64,000 nucleotides of DNA from contig JAGHQL010000065.1 in assembly GCA_020080175.1 (NCBI GenBank), positions 60,299 to 124,298 on the forward strand, given 5' to 3'. The notes under the pieces are model-generated. The model searched no databases and was not told the DNA's origin. It saw only the letters and a list, made by a program, of their open reading frames with translations. This DNA is from Glutinoglossum americanum (taxonomy: Eukaryota; Ascomycota; Geoglossomycetes; Geoglossales; Geoglossaceae). Each line of letters begins with the position of its first letter. Within the stretch, counting starts at the first letter, position 1. A program made the translations under genes and the position numbers. Positions 1 to 11,862 of the stretch are shown here, piece by piece.

Positions 1-215
1 ACAATTGAGAAGCCGAGAAACCTGCCACTGTGTAGAACAGTAGCTTAATACTTATAGAGGACCGACCGTGATTCCCTCTACTATCCCCTAGACGCCAAAG
101 TAGCAGCTATAAGGAAGCAGAAAAGAAGAGACACCAATACCTGCTCTTCCTACCTTCCCTTCCCTTTAGCAATGCCATACCCCCCTTCCCAAGATGAGGA
201 CATCTAAAAACAACA

Positions 216-1708
216 TCACCACTTCAGCTCAAAATCTTCTTCCGCTTCCTCATCCACATCCCAGCCCTCTCCTCTGAGACTCTGTGCGACTTCGTCATCG
301 CTATCAAAGCCCGAATACGCCTTCATCCGTCTCCATTCCTCGGTGCCAAATTCCGGCTTTGTTCTCGCGGCGAACATCGCTGGGGTCAACGTCGAAGAAG
401 ATGACCCTGTAAATGGGGAACGTTTGGTATTAGTGTTCTTGTTATTGCTAGCGGGGGCCTTTTGTGACAGGGTCGCTGAAGCGCTACGGCCATTCGTGTA
501 TCCCAATGTAGTCTTTGAGGTTGTAATAGCAGCGGTGTGGCGCATTGAGGAGGGGTTAGTCGGCTTAGGGGCGTTGTCGTTCTTGCTACGAACAAGAAAA
601 GCTGTAGGTATTCTGGCCTTCGGCGCAGGTTTGGGCCTGATGGTAGCCATTTTGGCCGACTCGGGTTTGATAGAGAGGGCCTTTGCTGCTTTCTTTGAAG
701 TCGCCATTGAAGGGCCCCTAGTAGTCATAGCAGGCTTCCTGGCCAGTGTAGGCTTTAGGGTAGTCGCAGCAACCTCCTTTCTCCGCTGCTCCTCGGCTTC
801 TCTTTTCGATCTAGCACTCACAAAAGTCTCATCTCCGGGAAATTCGGGAACGTTATAGCCGATGAGTGGCATATCTTCAATAACCCTCTGCATCAACTCG
901 TCCATTTGCTTATCTGCTTTCTTTCGCTGCTCCTCCCATTGGCGTTCGGCAAGAGATATACCGTCATCATCAATTGGGTTGTAGTAGTGTTGGAACCACC
1001 CCCGAGTGAGGTTTTCGCCTTGGAGTTGACTATAGTCCATATCGGGGGGGAAATCCTCTGGGTAATCTGGAAGTTCTAGGAGGGTTTAGATTGATTTACT
1101 GAAGGATAAGGAGTGCACGTCCCACCTTTAGGTTTAGGGGGCATATATTCAATCTCCCGCTCTTCGTCCTTGCTTACTTTGACACCACGGACTTCCAGCT
1201 TACTGCCATCGGTCTGCGAAGAGATAGGTTTGATTCTTCGGGCAGTAGCGCTTTGCTGCTGTATTTTTTCATCGGCTTGAGTCTTCTCGAATCTATCGTC
1301 ACCCCCTTGGGCTAAAGGAGTCTGAAAAGCTTTGGCCTTGGCATTTGTCGTCTTCATTCCAAGGGGAGCGCGGTTTCGCGGGCCTGGAACATGAAGGTAA
1401 GCATATGCTCAGCGCAGCCCATGGGATAGCGTAGAAGTACCTAGCGGTGTAACAAAAGAAGTCCCACCGCCGGCCGTCCCACTAGTCACCGAATTCTCGT
1501 TTGTTTTGTTGACGGGTTTCATCACGGATTTACCCCCTCCTCGTCCGGTTGCATTCTCATCATTTAGCGGGATCTTGAAAGGGGTTTTGGGTGCTCGGGC
1601 TCCCGGTGTCTTCGGGGCGACATGTTTCGCGCCTTGATTCAACGGCTTCGAAGCTGCTGCAGTTTGGCGACTGTGCACCAAATTTTCTTGGTCACGAACC
1701 GCTAGCAT
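216..1708 (-). CDS. Conserved Pezizomycotina protein, securin-like layout (unproven)
   Basis: Three exons on the minus strand, 1708-1441, 1383-1126 and 1075-216, sum to 1386 nt (461 aa). Both introns are GT..AG and restore conserved-looking junctions (VTPLG-PRNRAPLG and PPKPK-ELPDYPEDFPPD). The start is the ATG opening MLAVRDQENLVH. The N-terminus is basic and disordered, with repeated KTP motifs followed by PFKIPLNDEN. The middle carries REIEYMPPKPK. An aromatic/acidic stretch (DYPEDFPPDMDYSQL) precedes a long Ser/Thr/Ala-rich basic tail ending in acidic residues. I recall orthologues across filamentous ascomycetes but no proven function. The order of basic N-terminus, KEN/D-box-like short motifs and acidic aromatic patch resembles securins; that is inference only. 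Gene reality is well supported, function is not. Confidence 0.7.
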
Positions 1709-2050
1709 GGTATTTTAACCGTAGCTTGTGTGTAGCTTCAGTAAGGGAGATGCGCGAATTGGTGATGTTGGAAGAGCAAGCAGAATTGTATCCCAGTTGA
1801 ATGGCGAGAGCTGTTGGTGCAACTATCAGGAAATTTCTAAATGTATGGACAATGGAGTTGTTGATGGGCTCGTTGGCGCGGTAACCTAAGCGAAGGCCCT
1901 TCTTACCTGTTTTGAGTGAGGGACCAGCCAACCGTCTTGTCCACGCAACACATCTAGCCAACCACCAAAACCAAAGAAATCTGTTCACCATACAGCAGCG
2001 AAACTCTTTCATATCACACACGGGTACTTGGCAGTGCCAATAATAACAAG

Positions 2051-2833
2051 ATGGATCGGATCAAGGAAGTATGGGCCTTCTCTTCTTATTATTGCACTTC
2101 ATCCAGAAGCGTCTTTACCCCACCATGATTTCCCCTCTGCAAGGCCCCGCCTTGACCCCTCCACCAGGATAACTTCCACGCAGCTCTCTTCCTTGTATTA
2201 AGATAGCTAACTCCATAATCCCATAGAGAATGACCCAACTCCGCCTCGAGTCAGAGGAGGCAAGCTCAAAGGTCGAGGAGCTAAAGGGGAAAGTCAAGCT
2301 CCTCGAGCAGGACAACCTGGCCAAGGAACAGGAAATCACATCCTTGACGCACAAGAACCAGATGCTTGAAACCAATGTTGAGAAACTGGAAAAGCTGGCC
2401 AAGGAAGCTAAGGCTGCGGCGGAGGAGAGCAGCGCACACGGAACCCAGAACGAGGCCCTGCAGCGGAGACTACAGCTCCTCGAGGAGGAGGCCGAGGAGG
2501 CGGACAAGAATTTGCGAGAGACGAATGATAAGTGTGTCCTCCCGCAACCTTTCAAATCGCTCGCGATGCTATAGTGTAATGATGGAGAGGGTGATGGAGA
2601 GGGTTTTCTTTATTTGATCACCGGACTGCCCTTTAAGCTGCCATGGACTGACCCACAACGTGATATCCAGGCTTCGCCAGACCGACGTCAAAGCCGGGCA
2701 CTACGAACGCAAAGTCCAAGCCCTCGAAGGCGCTCGCGACCAATGGGAGACGAAGTACGAGGACATGGCCGCGAAGTACAATAGTGTGAAGAAGGAGCTC
2801 GACGACTACTTGTTGGAGATTGGAAACATTTAG
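2051..2833 (+). CDS. TPM1: Tropomyosin
   Basis: Three exons, 2051-2068, 2227-2531 and 2671-2833, give 161 aa, the length of yeast Tpm2 and fission yeast Cdc8. The first exon codes only MDRIKE; the next starts RMTQLRLESEEAS. The whole protein is one alpha-helical coiled coil with continuous heptads (EELKGKVKLLEQDN, LQRRLQLLEEEAEEADK) and the conserved fungal end EIGNI. It polymerises head to tail along formin-nucleated actin cables, supporting polarised growth, hyphal tips and septation. The start and both junctions match the fungal family pattern closely. Rrp17 lies convergently downstream. Confidence 0.95.
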
Positions 2834-3278
2834 ATTGAGAATGGTTGCCTTGATCTTACGAGCACGGACAGTTACAGAGGGTTTGCAGGAGGCAAGAACT
2901 GTGCGTTAGGCCGTCTAGACCAGATTACTAAGTTTTCAGCGATGACGATTGTGATGCGCTGTTGAGTGTGAACGGTGGGGGGGACTGTAGCTTTTCTCTA
3001 TGTTTATCACCCTCCCTTATGGCTGCTCCTGGCATCTAGCCATATAGGTTGTAATCTCATAAGGTTTACCCATCCGCACTCTGAGCCCATAAAATTCGCC
3101 TCTATGTCCTAGCCAAAGGCAGTAACCCGCAGCTCCTCGAGCGTAGATCATGGCATCAAACTCCATACGGCCAGCAGTTCCCGGGCCTGCAGTTCGTATT
3201 TGCGTGACATAGCATGCTTGTGTTCGGCAATGGCCAATCTGAGGGTCATCCGATACCACGAGGGCTCTCCACGTCCCT
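2834..3278. other. Intergenic, convergent 3' ends
   Basis: This stretch lies between the convergent tropomyosin and Rrp17 genes. Short open frames here show no family resemblance. It is most likely the two 3' untranslated regions. Confidence 0.5.
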
Positions 3279-4027
3279 TCACTCCCGCCTCGCTTTCGCT
3301 TTCGCTTTGTTTCCCAAACGCTCCTTCATCCTTGCGACCTTGCGGTCTCCCTTGCTAAGGTATCGAAACTTCTTCTTGGCCTTCGGTTTCGTGGACGGCT
3401 TCTCTTTCGTTGAAAGGAGTCTCCCATCCGCCCTTTTCCCGGCCGAGATTCCCTTCTCTTTTGTAGTAGCGGCATCGATTGACACTGAACCTCTCTCCTC
3501 AGGCCCGGAATCAGCCAGTGTAGAGTTGTACAGACCGCTCTTTGTGATGTCAATGCTCTCAATCGTGACCGTTGTGTATCGATCCTCGTCGATATATTCA
3601 TCCTCGTGGTCTATTGGTGCTGGCTTGTCATCTCCCAAATCGCCAAGTCCTGCCCATTCCTGCTCGTCATCATCATCCTCTTCCCCTCCGCTATTATCGG
3701 ATTTATCGCGGTCAACCTGTTGCCGTAGCAGGGCGTTCACAGCCTCTACATGACTCTTCAGTTCTTCCTTTCGCAATTCCCTCAGCTAGATGAGAAATCA
3801 AATTAGATCAGTCTCGACACGCAAAGGCCAATTGGGCACTGAACGATACTGACCCTCTTTCTCTCAGTAGCTCTTTCACTTTTCTCCCTCTTTGCTGCTT
3901 CCTCTCGAGCATGTTTTATGCGCTGCAGTTTCCTCTTATGAAAACCGGTGAGATATTCTACACGAGCAGACGGATCAAACACGACTTCAACGGTGCCATT
4001 TTTGCGCCTTTTAGTTGGAGGCGCCAT
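3279..4027 (-). CDS. RRP17: Ribosomal RNA-processing protein 17 / Nop25
   Basis: Two exons, 4027-3854 and 3785-3279, encode 226 aa. The N-terminus MAPPTKRRKNGTVEVVFD and the following ARVEYLTGFHKRKLQRIKHA are the hallmark of the Nop25/Rrp17 family. A long Lys/Arg/Glu-rich coiled segment (EEAAKREKSERATERKR, then LRELRKEELKSHVEAVN) follows, then an acidic middle and a strongly basic tail. The family acts in the nucleolus; yeast Rrp17 is a 5'-3' exonuclease for pre-60S rRNA 5' ends. An in-frame ATG 33 nt upstream exists, but the 4027 start gives the typical MAPPTKRRK opening. The intron donor is GTCAGT and the acceptor is TCTAG. Confidence 0.88.
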
Positions 4028-6927
4028 ATTCGGTGCAACCCCAAAATGGCAGCGTTTCAAAGGAATTTTTTGTAGGTACGTTAGTTATTCCTCCGTTAGG
4101 GCCCCCTCAATCCGGTTAGGTACATCGGCGTGATTCTACACCGATACACCGAGAAATCTTCTACTTTCTGGCCCTAAAGCCACAATGCGAAGGCATAACA
4201 TTGTAATTAGGTTATTCTGCCACTTCTATTCCGCGTCCTTTCTCTTTGCTTTTCGAATGGAATACAGAGTATACCCTAAAGGTAAAAAAGCAGAATGTTG
4301 AATCATCCTCACTCTCCTGACTATAAGGGCGAAAGACTGAACGGTGTCAAGTATGCTCCCCAAACTATTCAAGTTTTCCTCTTCACTTTTCTCCATCAAC
4401 GAAACGCTTATCCAATCATCCTCTGAAGTCGAGCAGTACCCCCACCCGGCCCTCATAATAATTCGTTCCCCAGTCCTCTATATACCAGTTGCGGGAACTT
4501 GCTGGACAGCACATGTCTTGTTACGTCTTCAGACAAGACTGTTGGTCAGAATAAGCCTTTCTACCCACGCTCAGGTGAACGTGACTCCTAGATGGGCCGG
4601 TTAAATGAATCAAAGAAATGCAGCACATATAACTAGGTTCAAGGGTTGCCTTAGAGCGATGGGCTCGCTTTTGGATACCGGGACCCCGAGGGATATCAGA
4701 CTCAGTAGCCAGGGCCTGTTCTCGCACCAACTTCGTAACAGCCATGGATTCAGAGTAGAAGTTTATCCAGAGGGACCTCCCGGGGCAATAACTATCGAGC
4801 TGACATTCGGCAGGATTGATCTCGTCACAAAACATATACGATTGTGGTCCCGCGATTGGCGGATCTTGCAATCACTCCATGAGGGATTCTCCGCCGGAGG
4901 CCTGCGCACCTCCAGTAGTTCAGCCACCAACCGTAGATCTGCGAATTCGTCGGATCCAGTCTCTCGGGTGACGCCAGTTCCTTGTATTCCGATTGCGGCT
5001 AGATCCCGAGTGTTTCGATGGGCGGTTTGGCCCAGAATAATGGTTGCAAGAGATGAGTGAGACCAATCCCACCGAAGATGCGCCGGGATGGGTTGGAATT
5101 AAGTTAGCGCTGTAGTGTTGTACGGAGTAGTGTCTTGTGGCTCCAAGTAACGATCCGAGTTTCGATTTGAACAGTGATGCATTTTGCCTCATTGCTTTGT
5201 TTCGTAATCATAACTGCCGGTTCAAATTTAGCTCCAGACGGGTCCCCAACCTGTTTTGGCCGTGAGTCGTAAAGAGGAGCCCACGTACAAGCGGTCATCC
5301 TACCGGGACGACGCTTGCCGTGAAGAGATGCCAGTTAGCCAGATGGGTGTGCTGACGGCCATCATTGGGTGTTTCACGGCAGCGCCGGTCAGCGCGGCTG
5401 GAGCCTGACAGTTCGCTCATTGGTCCAACCCATCCTCCACCATTACATTTCGTATAGGATAGATCTAGTGCGTTCGAGCCCAACGAATAGAGGCGATGCT
5501 AGGGTGACAACGCCAGGCTCATATTGCATCGGGGGTCGGCGAGCTGCCTGTTAAATCTACGTTACAGGATTTGGACGATTGAGACAACGTCAGCAGCGTC
5601 GGTTGGAGTTGATGGGGGCTGGAGTGGCAGGCACCTTGTAGCCGCTTGGCGTCCCCGGGCTGTTGGTGAACGAAGCGAGCCATTCGAGTGGACCCTTCTC
5701 CTGCGTTATAACCCGCGGACTCGTACTCATGCTTTATGGTCACATGACATGGCCTCACTCACCCCAGCCCACCGCCTCTGTTGGCCCGCGCAATGCAGGC
5801 TCCTAGTTTTGAGTTGCATCGCTTACGGCCTACACAATCTACTTGTACATTGTACGTGCATACGTCGTCTTCTTTAGCGCCTCGTTAGCTGCTTATGCCT
5901 GAGGGTTTCTCTAGGTTGTGCAAGGGCATTGCTCGGTGTCGCATGCCGGGAATTAATTGCTGCGTACCATAATACGTATCTTGAGGATGATCGTGGCCAA
6001 GAACTCCGTGTGTCTATGTGTGCCCGGTGCTCGACGTGCCCACGCTGTATCGTCTGTCGGGGCCGCGGGTGGCCCGTGAGACCTTTGGCGGCCTGTACCG
6101 TGAGGAACGGCGTTTCATACGCCGTACTCTCCGAGAACTGGTTCCTCTCATAAACCCGGCATGGATTCCCGTTATGCCGATATTCATGCACTCTATCTCG
6201 TAACGAGGTCCCATTGCGCAGCCCTCGACCTGAGAACTCTGTTGACGTCTCGTTTCGCGGGAGGACATGGCGAAGAGGTCTCCGAGATGGTGTGGGTAAA
6301 TTAGCTCGGGCGCGTGGAGACGCAACCACTTTCCCGATTTGCCATCCGTTCTCTTCCCCCTTTCCGCGTGACACCCGTAAACCGTTCACAACTTCGAAAT
6401 TTCTGCTGTGTAGTTATTAGCTCTTCCGCCATTCCGCCCAACGACTCTAGACTCCGCGTACCTGCAGTCGGTTCGTACTCGGTTGTGTGTGGGGAGCAGT
6501 ATATGGAGGGTAATTTGTGTAGCGCCTCTTTTGGTCTGGGGTGTTCATCACACAGGCTTAGATAGGATAGGCGAATAGCTTGCCCCTGCTCTTTGCGCAG
6601 AAACAATCAATCGCTCCAGCAGTCCGTCTCATCTTCTCTTTTGCGATAGGGTAGACTTCATTGCCCTATTGCTGCACACAGTTCCTTTCTTTGTTGCAAG
6701 TAACTGCCCTTTGAGGAGGGATCGTCGCCACTATATCTATTACCCGGGCAGCCACAGCACTCACAACTGCGCCCTAATCTCTACCCAGATCCGTGTCAAA
6801 ACGACGTCGCAAACGCCAGGATTTCCCCTCTTCTGCACCCCGGAGCCCTGGAGGCCTTGCCGTTGGAAACGGATCCTCTTAACGCAGCTTTCTACTTTGA
6901 TGCCCGTTGGGACAAGAGCCTCGACAC
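4028..6927. other. 2.9 kb gene-free stretch upstream of the RhoGAP gene
   Basis: This is the gap between divergent Rrp17 and the Bem3-like gene. Frames of up to about 170 codons occur on both strands but overlap antisense and match no family I know. It probably holds both promoters and a long RhoGAP 5' leader. No transposon ends, tRNA or clear tandem repeats were seen. Confidence 0.4.
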
Positions 6928-9900
6928 ATGTCGCAGCTTCGATTACGGGACGGCGGTCAAGTCTCAAACGGCTACTCGTTCCCCAATCCAGGGGATCAGC
7001 TTACAGCAGACCAGAAACAGCACCAACAGCCTTACCCCAACAGTCTCTCGACAACGTATGACCTAGGTGCTCAGCGCTCTAGCAGTCAACAGGTGCAAAG
7101 TACCTCCAACGTCCGTCACGCCCAACGTAAGCCCGACCCAAGTGCGCAACAGTCCGCCGGTGGAACGCACAACAGCCCCAACCCGAGCCCAACCGCCATC
7201 GCAGGCTTCGATCGCGGCCAGAGCCACTCTTTCCCAAGGCCACCTGGGAATACCCTATCGTCTCGGACAATTATTTACGAGTCGCAAGCAGGGAGAGGCC
7301 AACCAAGTTCTCCGCGAGAGAAGCTGGACAAATTGCTGGCTACGGAGGGGTATCACTACAGCTCTCAACCTCCTAAAGTACTCACAGAGGCGAAGTATAT
7401 TGAAAGCGGCGCTTCATTGGAAGAATCTGCGTATGCTCAACCGAAATTCCAACCCGCCGAGCTCAATAGTACTCGTCCCGCACAAACCGGTGGGGTATCC
7501 TCTCAGCCTTCCTCTACAATGCCTTCACAACAGGCGGATCCTCGACCCATCCCGCGAAACTCCTCTATTGATTCTGCGGTATCGTCAATATCATCACAAA
7601 CCTCTGTCTCTCACAAGACAGATCCCGCGCCCGCGAGTCCCGCAGAGATAGCCAACCTGATAAGTACGGCAGGGTCGGCGGAGATAGTCATACAATACCT
7701 GCTAAAAGAAAAGCAGTCTTCGGCTGCTCAGAACACCCAGTTATGGAGGTTGGTGGACAAGCAGAGGGCCATGATCTTGGGGCTCAACAAGGATTTGGAG
7801 AGGGCTCTCAAGGATAAAGAACGATATCGAAAGAAACTAAAGGAACATCTAAGCCAGTTGACCCCTCTTCCGGCGGGCATCTCGCAGGCGGCTCTCGCTG
7901 CGGGTAGAGCCGACAGCGAATCACCAGCTCCCGGCGATCAGCAAGAAGAGCATCCCATACCTAGAGGGAACGTTAATGACATTGTATCACTAGCCTTTGG
8001 GAGGACTGATCCCGCCAGCCTGCAAGAAGGCCATGATAGCCTGTCCACCGATATACATCTATCTCCCCACACTACTACACCGCCGACGAATCCATTGGAT
8101 ACTACCCCTGGGTCCCTCAACATACCAACGGGGGCAAGCCACCAAATGCCTCCCTCATCCGAACAGCCCTTTGACGGACAGGACAGCGGTAAGACCCCAG
8201 CGATGACCGCAGAGGGTCGGAACATACAGAAATTGAATGACTCGGATCGAATTCCCGCTAAAATCGATATTCCCCCAATCAATATGCCAAATGCTTCACA
8301 GACGCCAGTTCAGGCATCTCCGTCTCGAAGTTTTACTACCAGGATTTCTGAATCATCCTGGACGCCGACCGAAGTTCCTGCCATTGCCATGATCGCACCA
8401 ACGCCGCTAGCAGACAGGGGAGAACGGATACCTCAACCTCCGCGCAAACCTCCTCCTGCTCCATTGGACCTTGTGCGGCCTAGCAACTCGAGTTCGCACC
8501 TGCACTATCCAGCTAAGAACGAGCATTCGGACTCGGATTACGATGATATACTAGAGGTAGACGAGGTTCCAGAGTTTGAGAGGGGAAGAAGGAAAACTAG
8601 AGAGGATGACGACAGAGAGCGCGAGATTGCGGCGCTGAGAGAGAAGGAGCACCGGAGCAGGTCGAAGAAAGAGAAAGCTAAAAAGGCTACGTCCGAGAAA
8701 CCACAGGATCGTAGTGCTGAAAAGCAGTCTCAGACCAAGGGGCCCAAAATTCTCTCCCTACCTTCAAGCCCAAAGCACATGGTCCCGATGTCCCCGGGAA
8801 TTATGCAGACACGCCATTTATCACCGCCGGATTCACTCGCTGCGATGCTGGGCCAAACAGCGCCTCTAGCGTCACCACCGATGACCAGCCAACGCTTTAT
8901 CTCCGCTCCATTGATGAGTCCGGGGCTGCCCAGAAGTCCGCGTCCTCAAGACCGCCCATTAGCCTCTCCGACACCTCGTCTACCTAGGGAAGGCGCAAAT
9001 ATAGGCACTATGGCTTCTCCACCGTTGTCCCCTGGTATGGGGTTTCCAGGCTTGCCTCTGTCCCCTCGTGCTACGAAAGCGCCAATCCAGCACCTGCCAT
9101 ATACACCGATGTCAGTGGCCTCTCCAGGGTTACCACAGAGCAATATTTTTGCACTCTCATCGCCGCAGCCACTGTTTGCTGACCAGAACAGATCCACAGA
9201 ACCCCCTCCTAAGTACACTGAACATTCGACTTCATCCAAAAACTCCTCCCAGGTGTCCGTTGCGGAGGGCACCGAGCCCTCGCGGTCACCCACCGTCTAT
9301 CGAGGTCTCGTATCTGAGCAGTATCCGGGTCTCCTGCTTCCTCCGAATGCTCTCCCTCTGATTGACGTCAAGGTCTGTTCGTCGCGCATGAGGCCGTCAA
9401 GGGCAAGCATTATCGCCGGTAAAACAAAACCCTCTGTCGAAGATGTATTTACCCTCGGCATTTTTGCAAGATCCGACGATAAAGAGCTCTGGCGAGTAGC
9501 GAAGGATATGATGTCCTTGCCCAATCTGGATACCCAGCTCAGACAATCGTGGGATTTTGCGGCGACAATCCCTGACCGCGCTCTCTTCGCCGGCCATGCC
9601 CCGTCAAGGATTGATGCTCGACGGGATGCTGTCAATGAGTATTTCGGTAGCATCATAAATACTCCTATGGATGAGCGTACCGCCTTGGTGATTTGTCAAT
9701 TCTTGTCGACTGATAACGTTGACCCTCTGACGGACGAGGGCTTTCGCGACTCTGTGATTGGGAATTCGAGCAGCTTTGGCCCCAGGGGTAGACCGAAAAA
9801 GGAAGGATATCTGACGAAACGGGGCAAGAATTTTGGCGGCTGGAAAGCAAGATTCTTCATCATAGAGGATCCAGTCCTAAAATACTACGAATCCCCAGGC

Positions 9901-11862
9901 GGCCCTCACCTTGGGTCTATCAAGCTGCAAAATGCTAAGATTGGCAAGCAATCACAGCGGTCTGATCATTCCCCACCCGGCGGAGATTCTGAAGATAAAG
10001 AGAACGAATACCGGCATGCCTTTCTAATTCTAGAGCCCAAGCGAAAAGACTCGGGTAGTCTCGTACGGCATGTGCTCTGCGCGGAGAGCGATGCTGAACG
10101 AGATGAGTGGGTTCATATATTGCTACAATATGTGGATTGCCATTCCTCGGAAGATGAACATCCAAAGCATACGCTCTCACGTAGAGAGTCCTTAACAGGG
10201 AAATCCACAGGTCTTCACGCGAAGCAAAAGCGGTACGGTTCGAGCAGAAGAGAGGAGAGATCTAGAGACAACGAGTCAGCGAGCAGAAACGGGGAGAGGT
10301 CGAGGGATGGCCTGTCCGCAACCAGAAACGATGAGAGGATGAAAGACGGTCTAGGCCTAGGAGACAGCGTAGATACGTTGCGAGGTGTGAGTTACGAGGA
10401 CACGGTCCCGGGAGGAGCTCCTACACATGGCCCAACTCCCAGTCAGCGGCAGACTGATACACCATCGCCTCCGACTCACTCTCACAAGCAAATATCGGGG
10501 CCAACTAACGGTGCTAGAATTCAAGATGCCGAATCTTGGGGGAATAAATCAAGGACCGCCCTCGATGACCCGAAACCAAAGAAGCGCAGCATCTGGGGTT
10601 TCAGAGGGAGATCCTCCTCTGACCTGGCAGTCCAAAGTCAGCAAAACCCCTCAAGCTCGGCCGCTAATCTAACTCAACAACCATCTGTCGACCGTGTTCA
10701 GGTTCGAGCCGTATTTGGAGTTCCATTAGCCGAAGCTGTGGAACATAATCGTCCACTAGGGGTTGACGTCTACCTCCCCGCAGTCGTCTACCGTTGTATC
10801 GAGTACCTCGATGCCAAGGATGCTACGAGCGAAGAGGGCATTTTCAGGTTGAGCGGATCCAACGTTGTCATCAAAGGCCTCAGAGACCGCTTCAATAATG
10901 AAGGGGATCTCAACTTTCTTAATGAGAGTCAATACTACGACGTACATGCTGTGGCATCCCTGCTTAAGTTGTACCTCCGTGAGCTTCCGTCAACAGTGTT
11001 GACCCGTGAGCTACATCTAGACTTTCTTCATGTATTAGGTGAGCACCCAACTTTCTATCTCTAGGCCTCTCAGCGTGCATCTAACAGCACCAGAAATCGA
11101 AGAGAGGAGCATGAAAATTATCGCCTTGAACTCGCTAGTGCACAGGCTACCGCGGGCGAACTGGACACTTCTCAAAACCCTTTCAACATTCCTAATCAAC
11201 GTTGTCAATAATTCCGACATCAACAAGATGACGGTACGAAATGGTAAGTTTTTCTTGAAAGACGAACTAAGGCGCAATGAGTTGTACTAACCCCAGCAGT
11301 TGGCATCGTGTTCTCGCCAACATTAAATATACCAGCTCCAGTGTTTTCCCTGTTCTTGCAAGAGTACGATAGCATCTTCGGCATGGATCCTGATGAAAAA
11401 ACTCCCAGCCCGAAAGAGCTCACTGCGAGTGTGAATACTTTGACTCCGGAGGATATACGATCTCCTCGACGCCAAATGTTTTCTGAGCTGCCGACGCCAT
11501 CTTATAGACAGGACAGGTTTTCTTCTACCCCAGAACCTTACCAACGTCCGGTGTATGATCAACGTCAGCTTGATACTGGGTTCATTCCCTTACGGCCGTC
11601 TTACGAGCAGCCGGCCTATGACCAGTATTCCCATGGCGGTTCTCTGAACGGCGCGGTAGCCTACAATGACCCACATTCCATGAAGAGCCGACGGCGCGAG
11701 AGCTCAATGCTCATGGTGATGGGGGTGAATAAAAAGGGTTCGATGCCGAGGTTAAATGAGAATCGAGGTAATTTCCCGCTCCAATGTAGGTACTTTTGGT
11801 CTGTATGTTGAGTGTTAACCAATCCTCTAGACATGGTAGGAGACAACACCCTCTACCGTTAA
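6928..11862 (+). CDS. BEM3: PX-PH-RhoGAP protein, Bem3-type Rho/Cdc42 GTPase-activating protein
   Basis: Four exons, 6928-11038, 11094-11243, 11300-11767 and 11831-11862, encode 1586 aa. The start is the ATG opening MSQLRLRDGG; the open frame runs back to 6907 only through a TTG. Order: disordered Ser/Pro/Gln-rich N-terminus; coiled coil at about 268-311 (QLWRLVDKQRAMILGLNKDL); disordered SP-rich middle; PX domain about 785-930; PH domain about 957-1075 (EGYLTKRGKNFGGWKARFF); RhoGAP about 1262-1470 with the arginine-finger region EEGIFRLSGS; short basic tail. This PX-PH-GAP order is that of yeast Bem3, which turns off Cdc42 at polarity sites and binds phosphoinositides. It is longer than yeast Bem3 (1128 aa) because of the disordered regions. 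The last 11-codon exon is the least certain part. Confidence 0.92.

Noticed and set aside
343-858. 171-codon plus-strand frame
   Set aside because: Antisense to the third exon of the conserved minus-strand gene, which has a better start, junctions and protein-like sequence.
2115-2555. 146-codon minus-strand frame
   Set aside because: Antisense shadow of tropomyosin exon 2.
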